Translations under genes and position numbers: made by a program
The notes under the pieces: model-generated
Told to the model about the DNA's origin: nothing
Seen by the model: only the letters and a program-made list of their open reading frames with translations
Database searches by the model: none
Part shown: piece after piece, positions 7,634 to 13,636 of the stretch
Layout of the letters: every line of letters starts with the position of its first letter
How positions within the stretch are numbered: position 1 is the stretch's first letter
NCBI GenBank assembly: GCA_946528255.1
Contig: CAMMYR010000005.1
Coordinates: 1-13,636 of the forward strand
Direction of reading: 5' to 3'
Source of the DNA: an uncultured Methanomicrobiales archaeon
GTDB lineage: Archaea; Thermoplasmatota; Thermoplasmata; Methanomassiliicoccales; Methanomethylophilaceae
DNA: 13,636 nucleotides

Positions 7634-8192
7634 TCCGTCGATAACCATAGAGGGGGATCCCGATGTGTACCCCCCGTCCGAGGACAGCATCCTCCTCATA
7701 GAGTCACTGGATGTCCGCCCGGTGGAGAGGATCCTGGAGATCGGATGCGGTTCCGGAGTGGTATCGTTGCATTGTGCCAGCAATGGATGCCGTGTGGTAT
7801 GCGGGGATATCAATCCCAAGGCGGTGGAGCTCACCCGCAGGAACGCGGAGGCCAACGGATTGGATGTCTATGCTGTGGAGACGGACGTCTACAGCAACGT
7901 GGAGGGGGTGTTCGACACCATAGTGTTCAACCTCCCCTATCTGCCTGTGGAGGAGGAGGGGCTCCTGGAGAAGGCATGGTCCGGTGGAGCGGACGGCCTG
8001 GGGCCGTTCCCGAGGCTCCTGGAGGGCGCGGGCGAGCATTTGGAACCCGGCGGCAGGCTCGTGGTGGTGGCGTCGTCCCTCACGGATCTGGATGCCATGG
8101 GATCGTTGATTGGTGGTATGAAGTGCGAGGTCATCGGCAGGAAGCACATGTTCTTCGAGGACATGGTGGTGCTGGAAATCCGTCCTGATCGA
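7617..8192 (+). CDS. HemK/PrmC-related SAM-dependent methyltransferase (archaeal Mtq2-like)
   Basis: A compact Rossmann methyltransferase: VYPPSEDS N-terminal signature, SAM-binding ILEIGCGSGVVSLH, acidic GDINPKAVEL, then the catalytic motif FNLPYLP, an N-(L/P)-P-Y variant of NPPY. The short HemK2/Mtq2 group in archaea and eukaryotes methylates the GGQ glutamine of release factor aRF1/eRF1, usually with Trm112; that role is inferred from family and size. ATG 7617 follows an AGAGGGGGG stretch and overlaps the MATE 3' end by 17 bases. Family similarity ends at FFEDMVVLEIRPD, and CGA is next (8190-8192), giving 191 residues. The conventional stop is a TAG at 8274-8276 after 27 codons antisense to the convergent ATPase gene. 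Confidence 0.85.
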
Positions 8193-9178
8193 TCGTTGAT
8201 GATCCATGTTCCCTTGCGGTTGGTTCCTTTCCTGGATATCCTGCCGGAGTCCATAAGCGCCCTCATATTGGCGTAGACCTTGTTGCGATCCACTCCGGTC
8301 GACTCGGCTATCTCGTCTATCGTTATGGCGCCGTTCTGCGATATCAGCCTGATGATCTCCGATTGCAGGCCGCCCGGATTCGCGATTCTCAGATCGATGC
8401 TCACCACTGTTCTGGAAGGCTTGTGCTCCTGTATGATCTCCGGTGCATGGAAACCCGCAGACTTCAGCGCGGCTATGGATCTGTACACGCCTGTTCCCGC
8501 CCTTTCGGATCTCCCTATGAGGCCGAACATCCTGAACAGCGTCGGGTTCCTCGTACTGCTGATGCCGCCGCTGACAGCCCTCCCCACGGGTATCCTGAAC
8601 AGTCCCGGGTTCGCTATGGTCAGCGATCCCGGGCGCATATCGACCGCAACCCCTGTCTCCCCTGCGTAATCCGCATGCATCAAGGCATTCATCAGGAACT
8701 CGCGGGCCGCCTTCCGGAGGCTGTTGTCCTCCACCCTTATCATCGACCTATCGAATTCCAACGGTTCCGGGAGATTCCTCCAGATCCTCTCTGATACCCT
8801 TGTGAAGAATTCGAAGAGGTTGTCACATTCCCCCGGGCGCATAGAGCTTATGCGATCCGTCCAATCGGGACCGCCCAATCCGTATTCCTTGTAGTCAAGG
8901 AAGTAATTCGGGAACACCCTGGTTGTATAGAGACTGCTACAGAACATCAGCGCCCCGGCGGCTGTAGGATGCAATACGCCTTCGGATGCCCCGGCGGCAC
9001 CCATTATCTCCAGGAACCTCTCGTCCGGGAGGTCGTTGAGCTCGCTTTTAGGGTTCTCGAGCCTGTATTCTCTGCGGTATTTTTCCACCGTTCCGACATC
9101 CATTGCCTCCATGGGGATCTCCGAGAGCGGTATGTTGTCGCGCATAGGGTTCTGTGCTTCCCGCACCATTCCAGGCAT
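8189..9178 (-). CDS. RecG/AlbA_2-type ATP-binding protein (divergent AAA-4 / HATPase family) without AlbA_2 domain
   Basis: The protein matches the central and C-terminal parts of the RecG-like/Schlafen AlbA_2 regulators: TAAGALMFCSSLY, FPNYFLDYKEYG, REFLMNALMHADYAGETG (GHKL-like N box), GLIGRSERAGTGVYRSI (GxG loop), then a C-terminal winged helix (about 275-325) ending NRKGTWIIND. These usually carry an N-terminal AlbA_2 DNA-binding domain, absent here because coding begins at the linker before KYRREYRL. ATG 9178 is chosen for the GGAGGAGGAG 7 bases upstream and a TATA box about 45 bases upstream; the frame is open to 9322 through AT-rich, non-homologous sequence. Homology ends at an in-frame CGA (8191-8189; 329 residues). 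The standard-code frame runs on to a stop at 7937, antisense to hemK. Confidence 0.78.
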
Positions 9179-9221
9179 CGTAGGGCTCCTCCTCCAGAGG
9201 GTGTCACACATCTTAGTCCAG

Positions 9222-9230
9222 TAATATACT
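9222..9230 (-). promoter_or_regulatory. TATA box for the ATPase-like regulator
   Basis: AGTATATTA on the minus strand would start transcription near 9200, leaving a leader of about 22 bases that contains the GGAGGAGGAG ribosome site. This supports ATG 9178 over upstream in-frame starts. Confidence 0.5.
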
Positions 9231-9248
9231 ATTTTGTATTTATTTGAT

Positions 9249-9290
9249 TTCGTTTGAAAATCGTTTATTTCCAAATAAACTCGAAACGAA
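9249..9290. promoter_or_regulatory. Nested palindrome upstream of the ATPase-like regulator
   Basis: GTTTATTT-CC-AAATAAAC (9263-9280) is a perfect 8-2-8 inverted repeat, and an outer pair TTCGTTT (9249-9255) / AAACGAA (9284-9290) surrounds it. It lies 33-68 bp upstream of the regulator TATA box in an AT-rich island, a reasonable place for autoregulatory binding. The rest of 9179-9460 (about 280 bases) shows no credible gene. Confidence 0.5.
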
Positions 9291-9429
9291 TGGGCGATAT
9301 AATCGGAGTGCCAGCATTGCAACTTCTATCATTCTACAATGCATTCCGCCATGAACCTTTCCGGATGCCGCAACTCAGAACGGATCTGTCCGAATAGGTC
9401 TGAGCGGTTGCCTATGGGCCTCCGCAACC

Positions 9430-9441
9430 TTTTTTATATAG
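9430..9441 (+). promoter_or_regulatory. TATA box for the Zn-ribbon / aEF-1beta operon
   Basis: TTTTTTATATAG is a strong archaeal box A about 26 bases upstream of ATG 9461, predicting a leaderless mRNA. An earlier ATG at 9450 is in another frame and opens no long ORF with family similarity. Confidence 0.65.
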
Positions 9442-9460
9442 GTAGTTTAATGGCTCGCGC

Positions 9461-9628
9461 ATGGCAACTGATAAGATCTGCTCATCCTGCGGCAAGAGGC
9501 TCGTCGGAAGGGGCAACACATTCTTCAAATGCCCCAAGTGCGGCGCCACCGAGATCGGAAGGTGCGACCAGTGCCGCGACCAGGGCGTCAGCTACGAGTG
9601 CAAGAAGTGCGGATTCATCGGACCGTGA
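9461..9628 (+). CDS. Small Zn-ribbon RNA-binding protein (COG2888-type, translation-associated)
   Basis: A 55-residue protein with four CxxC-like knuckles: CSSC, CPKC, CDQC and CKKC, enough for two zinc ribbons. This family of very small archaeal Zn-ribbon proteins is described as RNA-binding and translation-linked and is often encoded next to aEF-1beta, as here. ATG 9461 is placed by the TATA box. It ends in a true TGA at 9626-9628, 5 bases before the aEF-1beta start, so the two are an operon. The start codon is upstream of any detectable Shine-Dalgarno, consistent with leaderless translation. Confidence 0.88.
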   Translation: MATDKICSSCGKRLVGRGNTFFKCPKCGATEIGRCDQCRDQGVSYECKKCGFIGP

Positions 9629-9633
9629 TTGAC

Positions 9634-9909
9634 ATGGGACAGATCGTCGCACAGTATGACATCATGCCCGAGAGCACCGACGTCGACCTCGACGCGGTGA
9701 TCCAGAAACTCCCGTCCATCCTCCCCGCGGGCGTCAAGCTCATGGATGGCGAGACCAAGATCCTGCCCGTCGCCTTCGGACTCATGAAGGTCAACGCCGG
9801 ATTCATCATCGATGACTCCGACGAGATGGCCGGCAGCAAGCTCGAGGAGGCCCTGGCTTCCATCGAGGGCATCGAGACCGTGTCCTGCACGTCCTCGACC
9901 AACCTCTGA
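9634..9909 (+). CDS. ef1b: Translation elongation factor aEF-1beta
   Basis: aEF-1beta is the guanine-nucleotide exchange factor that recharges aEF-1alpha with GTP. The 91-residue protein has the expected short alpha/beta fold: YDIMPESTDVDLDAVIQKL, LPVAFGLMKVNAGFIIDD, then LEEALASIEGIETVSCTSST at the C-terminus, as in other archaeal aEF-1beta. ATG 9634 follows the Zn-ribbon stop by 5 bases with no strong Shine-Dalgarno, suggesting coupling. It has a conventional TGA at 9907-9909 and a strong terminator hairpin 10 bases later. Confidence 0.93.
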   Translation: MGQIVAQYDIMPESTDVDLDAVIQKLPSILPAGVKLMDGETKILPVAFGLMKVNAGFIIDDSDEMAGSKLEEALASIEGIETVSCTSSTNL

Positions 9910-9919
9910 AACTCACAAC

Positions 9920-9946
9920 GGGGCCCCCGGCCCCTTTTACTTTATT
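9920..9946 (+). terminator. Terminator of the Zn-ribbon / aEF-1beta operon
   Basis: GGGGCC-CCC-GGCCCC (9920-9934) forms a perfect 6-bp GC stem followed by TTTTACTTTATT, a good intrinsic-type terminator. Confidence 0.65.
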
Positions 9947-9981
9947 CATCGTGGCCCGGAAAGGCCATCGGAGGCGCTCCC

Positions 9982-11136
9982 ATGAGGATAGTCATGATGA
10001 CCGACAGCTACTTCCCCACGCGCGACGGGGTCGTGACTTCCATCTGCACGATCAAGGAATCGCTGGAGGAGAGGGGGCACGAGGTCATCATCGTCGCCCC
10101 GGAGCCCGAGCCCGACAAGAGGCAGGAAGGCGTCTATTACTTCAAGGCCATCAAATTCCGCTCCTACGAGGGCTATTACGTTCCCATATTCCCCACGGAC
10201 AAGATGAACCTCATGAGGAAGCTGAAGCCCGATGTGATCCATGTGCACGGGGTGGCCACCATGGCCGTCCGCGCCCTGATGATCGGCCGCGAGCTGGGGA
10301 TACCCACGGTCATGACCTTCCACACCATGGTGGACGATGCCGCCCTGTACTATCTGCCGGTGAAGCTCCCTCCGGAGCTGGGCCAGAAGCTCATCTGGAC
10401 CTATCTGAGGCAGATCCTGAAGAGGTTCGATGTCGTGGTGACCCCGACGGCATGCATCGGCGCGGAGCTGGAATCCCGCGGCGCCCATTGCAGGCATCTG
10501 ATGGCGGTCCCCACCGGGGCCAAGACCGACGTTTTCCGCCCCGGGCTCCCCTCGGAGGGGATCAGGGAGCGCTACGGTCTGGGGGATTCAAAGGTCATCG
10601 TCCACGTGGGGCGCGTGTCCTACGAGAAGAACATCGACATGGTCATCCGCGCCATGCAGCACATCGACGCGAAGCTGCTGGTGGTCGGCAAGGGGCCGGC
10701 GATGGATGACATGAAGGCGCTGGTCTCCGAGCTCGGGCTCGGGGATAAAGTGACATTCACCGGCTTCGTCTCCGACGAGGAGCTTCCTCTGGTCTACAAC
10801 GCGGGCGATATGGTCGTATCCGCATCGAAGTTCGAGACCCAGGGCCTCACGATCCTGGAGGCCATGGCCACCGGGAAGCCGGTGGCGTGCCGCAACGGCA
10901 GGGCGTTCGCCGAGATCGTCACCGACGGCGTCAACGGGTACCTGTTCGATGACGACGAAGGTTGCGTAGAGGCCATCAAGAAATGCCTCGAAGCCCCTCA
11001 GTCCGTTCTGGACGCATCGTACGCGACGGCGATGGCCAACTCCAGGGAGAAGTCCGTCGAGGGCTACGAGAACGCCTACAGGACCGCTATAGAGGAGAAG
11101 GCGTCCCGCTCCGGGAAGAAGCGCCGCAAGGCGCGA
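9982..11136 (+). CDS. GT4-family glycosyltransferase (glycolipid / cell-surface glycan type)
   Basis: A GT-B fold retaining transferase. The N-terminal acceptor domain starts MRIVMMTDSYFPTRDGVV, the pattern of diacylglycerol- and phosphoinositide-type glycosyltransferases. The donor domain carries VHVGRVSYEKNID, LLVVGKGPAMDDM and the EX7E motif in FETQGLTILEA. It probably glycosylates a membrane lipid or polyprenol sugar; the exact acceptor is not predictable. ATG 9982 has GGAGG at 9970-9974. Homology finishes with a basic tail SRSGKKRRKA, and the next codon is CGA (11134-11136; 384 residues). The frame stays open to a stop at 11374-11376, translating the antisense of the neighbouring gene. 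The last base touches the end of the convergent nucleotidyltransferase, both ends sharing the palindrome CGATCG. Confidence 0.88.
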
Positions 11137-12159
11137 TCGGACGGTCCTTCCGCCGTAGATCTCCTCGCCCTTGCGGACGACGGTCCCGTCGGCCAGCACG
11201 GCATCGGTTATCCTGGCGCCCTTCTTGACGACGCATCCGTCCCCGAGGATGGTGTTCCTGAGATCGGCTTCCTCCACGACGCAGTCCCTCATGACGAGGA
11301 CGTTCTGGAGCTTGGAGCCCGTGACGGTGGATCCATGGAGCACCGCCACGGATCTGCAATCCGAGTCCTTGACTGATGATCCCGGTCCGACGTAGAACGG
11401 CCCTGAGACCTTGTTGGATTCCTTGTGCTCATCGGACCAGCCCTTCATCTCGTTGTCCGCGACGGACAGGTTGGCGCCCAGCAGGTCGTGGGGGCGGCCC
11501 ACGTCCATCCAGATGCCGTCGAGCTGGTATCCCTGGACCCTGCCGCCCTCGCTCATTATCCGGGGCACCAGGTCCTTGGAGAAGTCGAAGAATGTCTTCT
11601 CCGGCACGCGGGACAGGACATACTTGTTCAGGATGTACACGCCGGCGTTGATGAGGTTGGAGAAGACCTCCTCCTCGCGGGGCTTCTCCTTGAATTCAGT
11701 GATCCTGAGCTCGTCGTCCACCCTGGCGATGCCGAACTCGCAGGGGTTCTCGACGGGGGTCAGGGCTATGGTGATGTCGGCCTTTGTGGACAGGTGCTTC
11801 TCTATCTCCGCCCTGACGTCGATATCGGCGAAGACGTCGCCGTTGGCGGCCACGAACACATCGTCAAGCCTGGATTCGGCCAGCTTCATCGCCCCGGCCG
11901 TGCCCAGGGGCTCGTCCTCGTATGAGTAGATGATCCTGATGCCGAGGTCGCTGCCGTCGCCCAGGGCCTCCATGGCGCCGGGCTTGTACCCGCAGGCTAG
12001 GATGACCTCCTCGATCCCGGCGCGTGCCAGGGACCTGACCAGGTACCATATGCACGGCCTGTCGGCGACCGGGAGGATGGGCTTGGGGCGGTTCTCGGTG
12101 AGGGGGAGCAACCTGGTCCCCTTCCCTCCGACCATGACGATGGCTTGTCTGACCTTCAT
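11137..12159 (-). CDS. Sugar-1-phosphate nucleotidyltransferase with left-handed beta-helix C-terminus
   Basis: The N-terminal pyrophosphorylase signature GGKGTRLLPLTENRPKPILP (about 10-29) is complete, with NGDVFADID, FKEKPREEE and LINAGVYILN further along. From about 250 to 340 come hexapeptide-type repeats (SVAVLHGSTVTGSKLQNVLV and similar), giving the left-handed beta-helix of mannose-1-phosphate guanylyltransferase and glucose-1-phosphate uridylyl/thymidylyltransferase-like proteins. It supplies NDP-sugars; the base and sugar cannot be fixed. ATG 12159 begins the conserved KVRQAIVMV and lies 26 bases after a TATA-like element; the frame extends upstream to 12261 without homology. The protein should end at GEEIYGGRTV (340 residues), with CGA at 11139-11137. 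The standard frame runs to 10588, antisense to the glycosyltransferase, adding about 183 residues. Confidence 0.88.
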
Positions 12160-12179
12160 TGGCGGATTAACGCCGTTCT

Positions 12180-12192
12180 GATAGTTAATACG
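12180..12192 (-). promoter_or_regulatory. TATA-like element for the nucleotidyltransferase
   Basis: GTATTAACTATC on the minus strand, centred about 26 bases upstream of ATG 12159, would give a leaderless mRNA. No Shine-Dalgarno is visible at that start. Confidence 0.4.
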
Positions 12193-12268
12193 GTCGGGGC
12201 TCTCTGAACGGATGCGCGCATACGGCCAGTGAACGGACGGTCGGACCCTTGTCGGAGCCATAAAAGAT

Positions 12269-12280
12269 AATCTTTATATC
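12269..12280 (+). promoter_or_regulatory. TATA box for the bacteriocin-like gene
   Basis: AATCTTTATATC lies about 40 bases before GTG 12318, with predicted start near 12300, leaving a short leader that contains AGGAGG (12305-12310). Confidence 0.5.
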
Positions 12281-12317
12281 TGTGTGGATGGATGTTGAAC
12301 AAATAGGAGGATTTGAC

Positions 12318-12554
12318 GTGGAGAACGCAATGGTAATGCCTAACGAGTACACGGACATGTCGGAGACCGAGATGAACTACGATGGAGGATGGAGTTGGAA
12401 AACCTTCGTCGGAATCCTTGGGGTCGCAGCCGCTGTGGGGACTGCCGTGACCCTCGGCGGATATCTTATCACAGAGAGCGCCAAGTGGGGAGTCGCCGCC
12501 ATCTGCACTGGGTTGACGGCCGGTGCGCTCGGTGAAGCATACAACGAGATGTGA
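12318..12554 (+). CDS. Bacteriocin-like peptide precursor with double-glycine leader
   Basis: A 78-residue protein. The start is GTG 12318, set by AGGAGG 7 bases upstream; an in-frame GTG at 12282 and ATG at 12288 lie upstream but have no ribosome site. The N-terminal 25 residues end DMSETEMNYDGG, which fits the class II bacteriocin leader pattern (L/M-S-x-x-E-L/M...GG) cut after Gly-Gly by a C39-peptidase ABC exporter. The remainder, WSWKTFVGILGVAAAVGTAV and onward, is hydrophobic and rich in Gly and Ala with GxxxG spacing, resembling pore-forming bacteriocin peptides and holin-like helices. No transporter or immunity gene is visible next to it. It ends in a true TGA (12552-12554). The call rests on pattern, not on homology I can name; a plain small membrane protein is the alternative. 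Confidence 0.5.
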   Translation: MENAMVMPNEYTDMSETEMNYDGGWSWKTFVGILGVAAAVGTAVTLGGYLITESAKWGVAAICTGLTAGALGEAYNEM

Positions 12555-12607
12555 GCCGATCCGAGGATCCGTACATCCATTCCAAGGGTCGCATCGGCGA
12601 TCCCAAC

Positions 12608-12640
12608 GCGGGGGTACCGCCCCCGCATCCATTCTTCTCA
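12608..12640 (+). terminator. Hairpin after the bacteriocin-like gene
   Basis: GCGGGGG-TACCG-CCCCCGC (12608-12626) is a perfect 7-bp stem followed by ATCCATTCTTCT. It lies about 55 bases after the TGA. The stem is strong and the T-tract weak. Confidence 0.5.
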
Positions 12641-12663
12641 AACCCATCAGGGTTAAAATCCCG

Positions 12664-12704
12664 AAAAAAACCAAAGTAAAGGGCCGCCGGCCGGAGCCGG
12701 CGGC
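12664..12704 (-). terminator. Terminator of the malic enzyme gene
   Basis: On the minus strand GCCGCCGGC-TCCG-GCCGGCGGC (12704-12683) forms a perfect 9-bp stem followed by CCCTTTACTTTGGTTTTTTT, a strong intrinsic-type terminator 8 bases past the gene stop. Confidence 0.75.
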
Positions 12705-12711
12705 GTTTGCT

Positions 12712-13636
12712 TCACTGGAATGCTCTGGAGCAATCCTCGATGTAGCCGTCGTCCATCATCTTGGCGGTCAGTCCCCTGGACCTCTTGATCATGAACTCGG
12801 CCCTGTCGTAGAGCTCCTGCCTGCTCAGCTTCAGCCTGGCGACACCCTGCTCCTGGGCCTTCATGGCCACGGCGACGGCCTCCTTGGGGAAGACGTCCAT
12901 CTCGGACATGGTGGGGATGATGTAATCCTCGCTGATACCCTTCTCCTCGGCGCAGGCGGCCAGCTGCTTGGCGGCGGCGATGCACATCTCGTCGGTGATG
13001 GTCTTGGCCCTCACGTCGAGCACACCGCGGAAGATGGCGGGGAATCCCATGGAGTTGTTGACCTGGTTGGGGAAGTCCGACCTGCCGGTGGCGAACACCT
13101 TGCAGCCGTGCTCCTTGGCCTCCCAGGGCCAGATCTCCGGGATGGGGTTGGCCGTGGCGAAGATGACGGGGTCGTCGGCCATGAGGTCCACGTACTCCGG
13201 GGGTATGGTGCCGGGGCCGGGCTTGGAAGCGGCGATGACGATATCGGCGCCCTTGAAGGCCTCCTTCATGCCTCCCTTCTTGCCGGCTCCGTTGGTCTTC
13301 TCGCAGATCTCCCACTTCTGCTTGAATCCGGCCTTGACGTCCTCCCTCTCGAGGTTGAGGATTCCCTTGGAGTCGCAGACGCACATGTTCTTGGGGCTGA
13401 AACCGGTGGCCAGCAGCAGCCTGGAGATGGCGATGGAAGCGGCACCGGCACCGATGATGGTGATCTGGGCCTCCTCCAGCTTCTTGCCGACGAGCTTCAT
13501 GGCGTTGATGGCACCGGCGACCTCCACGGTCGCGGTTCCCTGCTGGTCGTCGTGCCAGACGGGGATCTTGCAGTCCCTCCTGAGCTCGTCGAGGATGTCG
13601 AAGCACTTGGGGTTGGAGATGTCCTCGAGGTTGATA
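12712..13636 (-). CDS. NAD(P)-dependent malic enzyme, N-terminal part missing (cut by window edge)
   Basis: The frame is still open at 13636 and begins INLEDISNPKCFDILDEL, followed by IPVWHDDQQGTATVEVAGA, the malic-enzyme signature (usually DDQHGTA; here DDQQGTA). The NAD(P)-binding ITIIGAGAASIAISRLLL, then IVIAASKPGPGTIP and FATANPIPEIWP, complete the C-terminal domain. The enzyme decarboxylates malate to pyruvate, linking TCA-type intermediates to pyruvate and reducing power. The C-terminal end reads YIEDCSRAFQ and has a conventional TGA at 12714-12712, followed by a strong terminator. An ATG at 13527 in frame is internal, because homology continues past it to the window edge. Confidence 0.92.
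   Translation of the reverse strand, partial: INLEDISNPKCFDILDELRRDCKIPVWHDDQQGTATVEVAGAINAMKLVGKKLEEAQITIIGAGAASIAISRLLLATGFSPKNMCVCDSKGILNLEREDVKAGFKQKWEICEKTNGAGKKGGMKEAFKGADIVIAASKPGPGTIPPEYVDLMADDPVIFATANPIPEIWPWEAKEHGCKVFATGRSDFPNQVNNSMGFPAIFRGVLDVRAKTITDEMCIAAAKQLAACAEEKGISEDYIIPTMSEMDVFPKEAVAVAMKAQEQGVARLKLSRQELYDRAEFMIKRSRGLTAKMMDDGYIEDCSRAFQ

Noticed and set aside
6260..8188. A single 642-residue MATE-methyltransferase fusion
   Set aside because: The extension is in a different frame from the methyltransferase and reads as low-complexity shadow sequence; homology of MATE ends at about 7610.
9212..9322. Upstream extension of the ATPase-like regulator
   Set aside because: The added residues are AT-rich, lack AlbA_2 similarity, include the TATA box and palindrome, and have no ribosome site.
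1..13636. CRISPR arrays, insertion sequences, tRNA or rRNA genes
   Set aside because: No regularly spaced repeats, no terminal inverted repeats with a transposase, and no tRNA or rRNA cores were seen on reading both strands; the Rpn-type nuclease is not flanked by IS-like ends.

Overview
The window reads as a GC-rich euryarchaeal chromosome segment. It carries archaeal prefoldin alpha, ribosomal protein LX, the small primase subunit PriS, aEF-1beta and a zinc-ribbon protein of the COG2888 type. Promoters have archaeal TATA boxes, and several transcripts look leaderless. The mix of families is compatible with Thermoplasmata, possibly Methanomassiliicoccales, but no lineage-specific gene such as mcr or pyl is present, so that placement is inference.

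Layout. Minus strand, 1-475: end of pfdA (cut by the window edge) and rpl18a/LX. Minus strand, about 564-1957: an Rpn-like (PD-(D/E)XK) nuclease followed by two free-standing copies of its own C-terminal domain, made by tandem duplication with a 265-bp period. Minus strand, 2164-3399: priS. Plus strand, 3510-8192: a TatD-type hydrolase, an MBL-fold protein lacking its metal-binding motif, then HtpX protease, MATE exporter and a HemK/Mtq2-like methyltransferase, the last three tightly packed. Convergent to these, 8189-9178, is a RecG/AlbA_2-type ATPase-like regulator lacking the N-terminal DNA-binding domain, with a large palindrome upstream. Plus strand, 9461-11136: Zn-ribbon protein, aEF-1beta and a GT4 glycosyltransferase. 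The GT4 gene abuts a convergent sugar-nucleotide transferase (11137-12159). A short double-glycine-leader bacteriocin-like gene lies at 12318-12554, and a malic enzyme gene (minus) runs off the right edge.

The most unusual property spans the whole window. Eleven genes lack TAA, TAG or TGA where homology says the protein should end, and each has an in-frame CGA at exactly that point: rpnA, copy B, priS, tatD-like, MBL, htpX, MATE, hemK, the ATPase, GT4 and the nucleotidyltransferase. A twelfth, rpn copy C, has a CGA six codons before its TAA. I read the arginine codons of every recognised gene (about two hundred) and found no CGA inside any body. With CGA as the end, gene borders become compact and sensible. 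Without it, the frames run on for up to about 185 codons through antisense or shadow sequence of neighbouring genes. Five genes keep an ordinary TGA (LX, Zn-ribbon, aEF-1beta, the bacteriocin-like gene, malic enzyme). CGA may be an additional stop codon, may become UGA by C-to-U editing of mRNA, or may be a sequence-level artefact; the DNA alone cannot decide. Gene ends below are given at the CGA where this applies, and each entry states where the frame really closes under the standard code.
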